Translations under genes and position numbers: made by a program | Shown: positions 57,157 through 64,000 of the stretch, one piece after another | Layout: each line of letters begins with the position of its first letter | Numbering within the stretch: the first letter of the stretch is position 1 | Assembly (NCBI GenBank): GCA_947623925.1 | Contig: CANQID010000003.1 | Coordinates: 20,788-84,787 of the forward strand | Direction: 5' to 3' | DNA length: 64,000 nucleotides | Source: an uncultured Bacilli bacterium | Lineage (GTDB): Bacteria > Bacillota_I > Bacilli_A > RF39 > UBA660 | The notes under the pieces: model-generated | Told to the model about the DNA's origin: nothing | The model's database searches: none | What the model saw: the letters and a program-made list of their open reading frames with translations, nothing else

Positions 57157-57216
57157 TTAAATAAGTGATAAAATAATGTTACAAAATTATATAAAACTTA
57201 TAAAGCGGGTGATAAA

Positions 57217-59163
57217 ATGTTTAAATTAGTATCAAAATATAAACCAAGTGGAGATCAACCAGAAGCAATACAAGCATTAGTAGAAGGAATAAAAACAGGG
57301 AAAAAACATCAAGTGCTACTAGGTGCAACAGGAACAGGAAAAACATTTACAATCGCAAATGTAATTAAAGAAATTAATAAACCAACACTCGTTCTTGCGC
57401 ATAATAAAACGCTTGCAGGACAACTTTATTCAGAACTAAAAGAACTATTCCCAGAAAATCATGTTGAATATTTTGTATCATACTATGATTACTATCAACC
57501 AGAAGCATATGTTGCAAAAACAGATACTTATATAGATAAAGATGCATCAATAAATGATGAAATAGACGAATTAAGACATTCAGCAACTGCGGCCCTTTTA
57601 AATAACAAAGATGTTATAGTAGTTGCTTCAGTTTCATGTATATATGGAATAGGTGAAATAGAAGAATACAAAAATCATTTACTTGTATTATCAACAGGGC
57701 AAACCATTGAAAGAGAACAAATATTAGAAAAATTAATAAATATGCTATATGAAAGAAATAATATAGACTTTAAAAGAGGAACATTTAGAGTAAGAGGAGA
57801 TATAATAGAAATAATTCCAATAAGTTTTCACAACAAAGGAGTAAGAATAGAATTTTTTGGGGACGAAATAGAAAAACTTTGTGAATTTGATACAGTAACA
57901 GGAGCAGTTACAAGTGTAAAAAAAAGCATTACAATATTCCCAGCAAGCCATTTCGTAACAAGTGAAGAAAGATTAAAACAAGCAGTTAAAAATATAAATG
58001 AAGAATTACAAGAAAGATTAGAATATTTTAAAAAAGAAAACAAATATATAGAACATCAGAGATTAATGGAAAGAACAAATTATGATATGGAATTATTATC
58101 AGAAACAGGATTTTGTAGAGGAGTTGAAAATTATTCTCGCCATTTAGCGCTTAAAAAACCAGGAGAAACTCCAACAACACTTATGGATTTCTTTGGAAAA
58201 GACTTTTTACTCGTAATAGATGAATCACATGTTACACTACCACAAGTAAGAGGAATGTTTAATGGAGATAGAGCTAGAAAACAAGTACTTGTTGATTATG
58301 GGTTTAGATTACCTAGTGCATTAGATAATAGACCATTAAAATTTGATGAATTTGAAAGCAAAATAGATGATGTAATATATGTTTCAGCAACACCAAACGA
58401 ATATGAAATAGAGAAATCAAATAATAGAATAGTAGAACAAATAATAAGACCAACAGGATTATTAGATCCAACAATCGAAGTAAAACCAACTAAAAATCAA
58501 ATAGATGATTTAATAGAACAAATATATAAAAGAATAGAAAAGAAAGAAAGAACCTTAGTAACAACTCTTACAATAAAAATGGCAGAAGAATTAACCAATT
58601 ACTTAAAAAAACTAAATATAAAAGTCGCTTATTTACACAGTGAAGTAAAAACATTAGAAAGATTAAAAATAATTAGAGATTTAAGAATAGGTAAATATGA
58701 TGTTTTAGTAGGTATAAACTTACTTCGTGAAGGTTTAGATATACCAGAAGTAAGTTTAATAGCGATAATGGATGCAGATAAACAAGGATTCCTTAGAAGT
58801 TCAAGGAGTTTAATACAAACAATAGGAAGAGCTGCAAGAAATAGTGAAGGACATGTTATAATGTATGCAGATACTATAAGCGAATCTATGGATATTGCAA
58901 TAAAAGAAACAGAAAGAAGAAGAACAATACAAAATGAATATAACATAAAAAATAATATTACTCCAAAAACAATAATAAAAGAAATAAGAGATGTAGTATC
59001 AAATAATGAAGAAATAAAAACAGAAGAAAAAATGTCTAAAAAAGATAAGCAACAATTAATTATTAAAATAGAAGAGGAAATGAAAAAAGCAGCTTCAGAA
59101 TTAGATTTTGAAAGAGCAATGGAATTAAGAGACGCTTTATTTGAACTAAAAAGTAGTAATTAG
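57217..59163 (+). CDS. uvrB: Excinuclease ABC subunit B
   Basis: 648 aa. Walker [11 protein letters not shown], beta-hairpin [10 protein letters not shown], helicase motif [15 protein letters not shown] and the C-terminal UVR domain ([20 protein letters not shown]) that recruits UvrC. GGGTGAT precedes the ATG. uvrA is not adjacent, unlike Bacillus. Confidence 0.98.
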   Translation: MFKLVSKYKPSGDQPEAIQALVEGIKTGKKHQVLLGATGTGKTFTIANVIKEINKPTLVLAHNKTLAGQLYSELKELFPENHVEYFVSYYDYYQPEAYVAKTDTYIDKDASINDEIDELRHSATAALLNNKDVIVVASVSCIYGIGEIEEYKNHLLVLSTGQTIEREQILEKLINMLYERNNIDFKRGTFRVRGDIIEIIPISFHNKGVRIEFFGDEIEKLCEFDTVTGAVTSVKKSITIFPASHFVTSEERLKQAVKNINEELQERLEYFKKENKYIEHQRLMERTNYDMELLSETGFCRGVENYSRHLALKKPGETPTTLMDFFGKDFLLVIDESHVTLPQVRGMFNGDRARKQVLVDYGFRLPSALDNRPLKFDEFESKIDDVIYVSATPNEYEIEKSNNRIVEQIIRPTGLLDPTIEVKPTKNQIDDLIEQIYKRIEKKERTLVTTLTIKMAEELTNYLKKLNIKVAYLHSEVKTLERLKIIRDLRIGKYDVLVGINLLREGLDIPEVSLIAIMDADKQGFLRSSRSLIQTIGRAARNSEGHVIMYADTISESMDIAIKETERRRTIQNEYNIKNNITPKTIIKEIRDVVSNNEEIKTEEKMSKKDKQQLIIKIEEEMKKAASELDFERAMELRDALFELKSSN

Positions 59164-59173
59164 ATATAAAATA

Positions 59174-59182
59174 AATGGTATA
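59174..59182 (+). promoter_or_regulatory. Extended -10 promoter element for yvlD-like/lgt
   Basis: TGGTATAAT about 20 bases upstream of the YvlD-like ATG, after the uvrB stop; the -35 is not clear. Confidence 0.5.
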
Positions 59183-59201
59183 ATTATATTGGAGATGAAC
59201 T

Positions 59202-59603
59202 ATGAAAAATATAAAACCAATTACTATTGCTAAATGGATTTTTAAAATATTAGGATATACTTTAATATTGATGACTATATCAATTATATTTAAAAAAAGT
59301 ATATATATTGATAATGCTAACTACGGAATATGGTGTTTATTAATATCAATAATAATTTTCTTATTAAACAATACAGTAAAACCACTTTTATTTTGGCTAA
59401 CACTCCCAATAACAGCGATAACTTTAGGTTTATTTTATCCATTTATTAATATATTAATTTTATATTTAGTTTCATTTATAATGGGAAATCATTTCAATAT
59501 AACGGGAAATATATTTATAGTATTTTTAATAGCTATATTAATTTCACTTATGAATTTTATAATGAATGAAATAATAGATTGGTTATTTAGAAAGGAAAAA
59601 TAG
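59202..59603 (+). CDS. YvlD/phage-holin-4-type membrane protein
   Basis: 133 aa with four membrane helices. The pattern NNTVKPLLFWLTLPITAITLGLFYPFIN matches the YvlD (phage_holin_4_2) family. In Bacillus yvlD lies in an envelope-stress operon near uvrBA. It ends one base before lgt, so they are co-transcribed. Extended -10 TGGTATAAT lies at ~59174-59182. Role unknown. Confidence 0.82.
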   Translation: MKNIKPITIAKWIFKILGYTLILMTISIIFKKSIYIDNANYGIWCLLISIIIFLLNNTVKPLLFWLTLPITAITLGLFYPFINILILYLVSFIMGNHFNITGNIFIVFLIAILISLMNFIMNEIIDWLFRKEK

Positions 59604-59604
59604 C

Positions 59605-60516
59605 ATGAATCCAATATTTTTAAGAATAGGAAACATTACGATATATTGGTACTCAATCTTTATTTTACTTGCAATTATAACAGCTTGTTCTATAATATTA
59701 TTTCAAGCTAAAAAAGAAAATATATCAAAAAAATTTATAGAAGATTTATTTTTTTACACTATAATATTTGGTTTAATAGGTGCAAGAATATACTATGTAA
59801 TATTTGAATATCAACAATATATTAATAATCCAATTGATATATTTAAAGTATGGGAAGGTGGACTTGCAATACATGGTGGCATAATTGCAGGTTTAATAAC
59901 AATAATTGTACTTACAAAAAAACATAAAATTTCAACATTAAAAATAACAGATATGGTTGTAATTGGACTTATAATTGGACAAGCAATAGGTAGATGGGGA
60001 AATTTCATGAATGGAGAAGCATATGGACCTGACATATCATTATACAATTTACAACAACTTCATATACCACAACATCTTGTAACAGGCCCATTAATATTCA
60101 TAGAAAATATACTTAATATTAATATTTTTCAAACATTAATAAATGGACCAATATTTATTATTCAAAATATATCAAATTTACATATACCACAATTTATAAT
60201 AGATGGAATGAATATAAATGGAGTTTACCATCATCCAACATTTTTATATGAATCATTATGGAATGTATTAGGATTTATAATTTTAATTACATTTAAAAGT
60301 ACAAAATCATTAAAAAATGGACAATTAACAGGTATATACTTTATTTGGTATAGTGTAGGAAGATTTATTATAGAAAGTTTAAGACAAGATAGTCTAATGT
60401 TATTTGGAATATTAAAACAAGCACAAATTATATCTATTTTATTAATAATAATAGGAATTGTAATTATAATATATGCAGGCAAGAAAAATAATAATCAACC
60501 AAAGAAACAAGAGTAA
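59605..60516 (+). CDS. lgt: Prolipoprotein diacylglyceryl transferase
   Basis: 303 aa. Moves diacylglycerol onto the lipobox Cys (YidC here is one client). Family motifs IHGGIIAGLIT, GRWGNFMNGEAYG and HHPTFLYESLWN are intact. Between GEAYG and HHPT there is a longer-than-usual periplasmic loop (~65 residues), built from two diverged copies (LHIPQHLVTGPLIFIENI and GPIFIIQNISNLHIPQFIIDG). GAAAGGAA precedes the ATG. Confidence 0.94.
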   Translation: MNPIFLRIGNITIYWYSIFILLAIITACSIILFQAKKENISKKFIEDLFFYTIIFGLIGARIYYVIFEYQQYINNPIDIFKVWEGGLAIHGGIIAGLITIIVLTKKHKISTLKITDMVVIGLIIGQAIGRWGNFMNGEAYGPDISLYNLQQLHIPQHLVTGPLIFIENILNINIFQTLINGPIFIIQNISNLHIPQFIIDGMNINGVYHHPTFLYESLWNVLGFIILITFKSTKSLKNGQLTGIYFIWYSVGRFIIESLRQDSLMLFGILKQAQIISILLIIIGIVIIIYAGKKNNNQPKKQE

Positions 60517-60527
60517 TAAAATATACT

Positions 60528-60549
60528 AGGAATTATAATTCCTTTTTAT
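60528..60549 (+). terminator. lgt terminator
   Basis: Perfect palindrome AGGAATTATAATTCCT followed by TTTT-ATT. Confidence 0.75.
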
Positions 60550-60578
60550 TTGTCTAAATTTTAAATATATAGTATAAT
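60550..60578 (+). promoter_or_regulatory. Promoter of yvcK-whiA
   Basis: TTGTCT and perfect TATAAT with 17-base spacing. Confidence 0.75.
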
Positions 60579-60594
60579 TAGTGAGGTGATGTTA

Positions 60595-61542
60595 ATGAAT
60601 AAAAAAGTAGTAATATTAGGTGGAGGTAATGGAATGTCTACCTTACTTAGAGGATTAAAACAATTTCCACTTGATTTAACTGCAATAGTTTCAGTATGTG
60701 ATGACGGGGGAAGTACAGGAAAACTTAGAAAAGAATTTAATACTCCTGCTGTTGGTGACATTAGAAGGGTTTTAATTTCACTTTCAGAAACAGAGCCATT
60801 ATTTGAAAAAATGTTTAACTATAGATTTAAGGCAAATGGTTATATAGATGGAGATGTAGTAGGTAATTTTTTACTTCAAGCAATGACTGATATAACAGGT
60901 TCAGTCTCAGATGGTATAGAAGCATTAGGAAAAGTTTTAAATTTAAAAGGAAAAGTTTTACCTTTAACAGAAAAAGGAGATTTAACATTAGTTGCTAAAA
61001 TGACTGATGGAACTGTAGTTGAAGGAGAACATAACATAACAAATGCAAACAAAATAATAGACAAAGTTTATTACAAAGAAAATCCCAAAATAACACCAGA
61101 AGCAATAAAAGAAATAAAAGAATCTGATTTAATAATATTGAGTATGGGAAGTTTATATACAAGTATAATACCTAATTTAATTTCACCAGAAGTAAAGCAA
61201 GCATTAGAAAATTCAAAAGCAAAAATAATGTATATATGTAATATAGTTACCCAACCCGGAGAAACAGATGATTTTACAGTTAGCGATCATATAAAAGTAT
61301 TAAATGAATATCTAGGAAATAGGAAAGTAGATGTTGTAGTTGTAAATTCTGGATATATAGATGTTGATATAGCAGAAAAATATCAAACATTAGAACAAAA
61401 AGATCCTGTTATTTTCGATAAAAAAGAGGTAGAAAAATTAGATGCAGAAATAATATCTGATAATTTTTTAAAGATAGAAGATGATATGTTAAGACATGAT
61501 GTCGTTAAAGTGGCTTTAAATATATTTGCATATTTGTTATAG
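60595..61542 (+). CDS. yvcK: YvcK/GlmR family gluconeogenesis factor
   Basis: 315 aa from the ATG at 60595 (GAGGTGA upstream). UDP-GlcNAc-binding Rossmann-like protein: VVILGGGNGMSTLLRGLK, VSVCDDGGSTGKLR, GDIRRVLISLS and LSMGSLYTSIIPNL. In Bacillus it supports gluconeogenic growth and stimulates cell-wall precursor synthesis. whiA follows; rapZ, normally upstream in Bacillus, is absent. Confidence 0.94.
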   Translation: MNKKVVILGGGNGMSTLLRGLKQFPLDLTAIVSVCDDGGSTGKLRKEFNTPAVGDIRRVLISLSETEPLFEKMFNYRFKANGYIDGDVVGNFLLQAMTDITGSVSDGIEALGKVLNLKGKVLPLTEKGDLTLVAKMTDGTVVEGEHNITNANKIIDKVYYKENPKITPEAIKEIKESDLIILSMGSLYTSIIPNLISPEVKQALENSKAKIMYICNIVTQPGETDDFTVSDHIKVLNEYLGNRKVDVVVVNSGYIDVDIAEKYQTLEQKDPVIFDKKEVEKLDAEIISDNFLKIEDDMLRHDVVKVALNIFAYLL

Positions 61543-61543
61543 T

Positions 61544-62449
61544 ATGTCATTTACAAGTAATATAAAAAACGAAATAAGTAAATTAGATGTAACAGAAGCC
61601 GAAAAAATATCAGAACTATCCGCCATAGTAGCAAATTCATCTCAAATAGCAGATACAATAAAAATAACTACAGAAAATGCAAGTGTAGCGCGTAGAATAT
61701 ATACACTTGAAAGAGAAATATATAAAATCATTCCAAAAGTAACTGTAAGAAAAGGTTACAACTATAATAAGTCATATATATATATAATAGAAGTAAAATA
61801 CGATGTAAAACTTTTTTTAAACTATTTAGGAATGGATGAAATAGGAGTTCCTTTAGATTATATAATTGCTGATGATAATTTATTAAGATCATACATAAGG
61901 GGATTATTTCTTTCATGTGGAAGTATAAATGATCCGAAAAAATCAAGATATCATTTAGAATTTTTAGTTCAAAATGAAGAATATGCAACTTTTATTAAAA
62001 GCATTTTAAATAACTATAATTTAAATAGTAAAATTTTAAAAAGAGATAGCAAGTATATGATTTATATAAAGGAAGCTGAAAAAATAGGAGATTTTTTAAG
62101 AATTATAAATTCACATCAAGCAGTGTTATATTATGAAGATATAAGGATATATAGAGATCATAAAAATATGACAAATAGACTTAATAACTGTGAACAAGCT
62201 AATGTGGATAAAATAATAGAAACTGCTTTAAAACAAGTTAATTATATAAATAAATTGAAAGAAAAAAATTTATATGATTTGCTTTCAGAAAAAGATAAAA
62301 TAGCGGCTGAATATAGACTAAAATATCCAGAAACATCATTACAGGAATTATCAGAAATTATATCAATCGAAACAAATAATCCAATAACAAAATCAGGATT
62401 ACATCATAGATTTAATAGAATTAAGGAATTAGCAAACAAAGGAGAATAA
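61544..62449 (+). CDS. whiA: DNA-binding protein WhiA
   Basis: 301 aa. LAGLIDADG-like N-terminal domain (LLRSYIRGLFLSCGSINDPKKSRYHLEF) and C-terminal helix-turn-helix (LQELSEIISIETNNPITKSGLHHRFNRI). Coordinates cell division and chromosome segregation in Bacillus. I use the ATG at 61544, right after the yvcK stop; there is no clear ribosome site, so coupling is likely. Confidence 0.94.
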   Translation: MSFTSNIKNEISKLDVTEAEKISELSAIVANSSQIADTIKITTENASVARRIYTLEREIYKIIPKVTVRKGYNYNKSYIYIIEVKYDVKLFLNYLGMDEIGVPLDYIIADDNLLRSYIRGLFLSCGSINDPKKSRYHLEFLVQNEEYATFIKSILNNYNLNSKILKRDSKYMIYIKEAEKIGDFLRIINSHQAVLYYEDIRIYRDHKNMTNRLNNCEQANVDKIIETALKQVNYINKLKEKNLYDLLSEKDKIAAEYRLKYPETSLQELSEIISIETNNPITKSGLHHRFNRIKELANKGE

Positions 62450-62450
62450 A

Positions 62451-63899
62451 ATGAAATGTTTAAAATGTGGTTATGAAAATAAAGATGGGAATTTTTGTAT
62501 AAAATGTGGTGAAAAGTTAAAAGAAAAAAATTTAAAAACTAGTAAAAAACTAATTAAATTAGTATCATGTATAACATTAATTTTATTAATATTAATAATA
62601 TTATTTTTTATAATAAAAAATATCTTTTTTACATCAAAAATAAATAGTATTTATAATCCAAATAATCCAATAGTTGTTGAAAAAGATGGTTTATATGGAT
62701 ATATGGATACAAAAGGAAAAACATTATTACAACCAGTATATAAAGAAGCCTCTGCTTTTATTGGAAGTCATACTTTAGTTGCTATAAGAAGTAAAGATAC
62801 ATTAACAGGACTTACATATCAAGTTATAGATAAAAAAGGTAAAGTAAAATATGAAAGTAACTTTTTATCAGATATTAATTATATTTCAGATTATGATGTA
62901 TGGGTAATAGAAAATTCTTTATATAATGGTGAAATGAAAAAAATAACATCTGAAGATATGTATGTAAAATATAGTGGATATGGATACCTTATGTATGAAA
63001 CGAAATCTGAATCAGGTATAATAGATTATACAGGAAAAACAATATTTAAATGGGATTATCCTAATATTAGTATGGATATATCAAAAACTGATGAAGGCAA
63101 TCATTATGCAGAAATAACTAACTTAAATGAAAAAAGTATGATTATATCATTACAAACAGGTAAAATATTATATGAAAATGAAGATACTTCTAAGTACAAT
63201 ATAATGTCACATGATAATAATATATTTGAGGTATACAATAAAACAACATATGAAAAAATAGATTATATATGGTTTAAGGATGATAAAGTAGCATTTAAAT
63301 TAAATTCATATGCATATAATGTTGAATTAAAAAGTAAAAATATACTAGAAATAGATTATGGATATAATTATAAGGATTATGGAAAATCTCAAAGAAAATA
63401 TTATTATGATTATAAAAATAATAATCTATTAGAAAACTATGTACCAGAAAAAGATTTAGAGTTTGCTATAGGAGAATATATGGAATATTCTTGTTCTAAT
63501 AAAAAAGGGTTAATGAAAGATGACAAAGTAATAATTCCTTGTGAATATGATGACATTAAATATTTTAATAATAGTGTGTATGAGTATTTAATTACTAAAA
63601 ATAAGGATTTAGTTATTTTAAACAAAGATAATGATATTTATTTATATGATATAAATAAAAAACAAAATATTTATAAATTTGAAACAACAAATATTAATGA
63701 TATTGATGTTTACAATAGTACATTTATAACTTATACTAATGATAATGATGAAAAAATAGTTTATAATATTTTATCAAATAAAAAGATGAATTTTGATGAA
63801 TATTCTAAAATAAATATTTATTCAAATAATATAACTGTAGAAGAAAATAATAAAATGTCTTATTATAATACAAATTTAGAAAAAATTTTTGAGATTTAA
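62451..63899 (+). CDS. Zinc-ribbon membrane protein with WG-type repeats
   Basis: 482 aa. N-terminal zinc ribbon (Cys3, Cys6, Cys16, Cys19), one membrane helix (~35-60), and a large extracellular part. The latter has WG/KWG-like repeats near its start (GLYGYMDTKGKTLLQPVYKEA) and again near ~345-370 (NKKGLMKDDKVIIPCEYDDI). Many Tyr, Asn and Asp. Function unknown. AAAGGAG precedes the ATG; the gene directly follows whiA. Confidence 0.78.
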   Translation: MKCLKCGYENKDGNFCIKCGEKLKEKNLKTSKKLIKLVSCITLILLILIILFFIIKNIFFTSKINSIYNPNNPIVVEKDGLYGYMDTKGKTLLQPVYKEASAFIGSHTLVAIRSKDTLTGLTYQVIDKKGKVKYESNFLSDINYISDYDVWVIENSLYNGEMKKITSEDMYVKYSGYGYLMYETKSESGIIDYTGKTIFKWDYPNISMDISKTDEGNHYAEITNLNEKSMIISLQTGKILYENEDTSKYNIMSHDNNIFEVYNKTTYEKIDYIWFKDDKVAFKLNSYAYNVELKSKNILEIDYGYNYKDYGKSQRKYYYDYKNNNLLENYVPEKDLEFAIGEYMEYSCSNKKGLMKDDKVIIPCEYDDIKYFNNSVYEYLITKNKDLVILNKDNDIYLYDINKKQNIYKFETTNINDIDVYNSTFITYTNDNDEKIVYNILSNKKMNFDEYSKINIYSNNITVEENNKMSYYNTNLEKIFEI

Positions 63900-63928
63900 A
63901 AGTTAGTCAGATTTGATTAACTTTTTTT
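63899..63928 (+). terminator. Terminator after the zinc-ribbon gene
   Basis: AGTTAGTCA/TGATTAACT hairpin followed by seven T. Confidence 0.85.
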
Positions 63929-63930
63929 GC

Positions 63931-64000
63931 ATTAGTCAAGAAAAAGTAGACAAAAGGAAAAAATGAGAGGGGGGATTAAGGAATTAATCCTCTTTGTTAT
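63931..64000. other. Window-edge sequence with GC-richer hairpin
   Basis: AGTCAAGAAAAAGTAGACA is followed by GGATTAAGGAATTAATCC, an inverted repeat flanked by GAGG and CTC. It may be the start of a mobile element end or a regulatory hairpin; the window ends too soon to tell. Confidence 0.25.

Overview
The window is strongly AT-rich DNA from a low-GC Gram-positive bacterium (Bacillota, Bacilli-like). TGA is used as a stop (for example in the pilin and pth genes) and Trp is TGG, so this is not a Mycoplasma-code genome. Gene content and order match the Bacillus-type chromosomal origin region. Nearly everything left of about 35.4 kb is on the minus strand and everything right of it is on the plus strand, so the origin lies in the dnaA-rpmH gap. 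Sortase, LPXTG-like surface proteins, a thioester pilin and a ComK-family regulator suggest a host-associated Bacilli lineage. A SpoVT-like and a BofA-like gene hint at spore-forming ancestry or ability.

Layout. 1-2.5 kb: start of the S10 ribosomal protein operon (rpsJ-rplC-rplD-rplW-rplB) with a strong promoter and long leader. 2.7-6.7 kb: a small unknown protein and a surface operon (thioester/Cna-B pilin, sortase, membrane protein). 6.8-26.2 kb (minus): the housekeeping run known from Bacillus in nearly the same order: tadA, dnaX, ybaB, recR, bofA, holB, ricT, trmN6-like, rsmI, pth, mfd, spoVT, then tatD, yabE-like, ksgA, an AGCS symporter, ung, tilS, ftsH. 26.15-26.55 kb: the SRP RNA gene and an array of five parS sites at about 51-bp spacing. 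26.5-35.4 kb (minus): gyrA, gyrB, recF, comK, dnaN, dnaA. 35.4-35.77 kb: oriC with DnaA boxes and the rpmH promoter.

35.8-49.4 kb (plus): rpmH, rnpA, yidC, jag, an HD-domain gene, mnmE, an orphan pseudopilin, parA, parB, mscS, a DUF951 gene, an AbgT-type transporter, ychF, rpsF-ssb-rpsR, mnmG, rsmG. 49.4-51.1 kb: a noc-like second ParB with a very long Pro/Gln/Asn-rich C-terminal extension and Noc-site-like sequences in its promoter region. 51.1-57.2 kb is an accessory stretch: a DUF2798-type membrane gene behind a structured leader with a terminator, a VWA surface protein with an NPPTG sorting motif, a DUF975 gene, a small inactivated gene, and a DUF2628-like protein with an internal duplication. 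57.2-63.9 kb: uvrB, a YvlD-like gene, lgt, yvcK, whiA and a zinc-ribbon/WG-repeat membrane protein.

How the parts work together: dnaA, dnaN, dnaX, holB, gyrA, gyrB, ssb and recF/recR cover replication and repair. parA, parB, the parS array and noc with its sites cover origin segregation and division-site protection. rnpA, yidC, jag, ffs RNA, ftsH and lgt cover RNA processing and membrane protein biogenesis. comK plus a lone pseudopilin points to a competence programme whose remaining genes lie elsewhere. The most unusual items are the periodic parS array, the noc promoter sites with the extended Noc protein, comK in the dnaN-recF gap with a leader hairpin carrying a DnaA-box-like sequence, the unassigned leader RNA before the DUF2798 gene, and a small gene killed by two nonsense codons.
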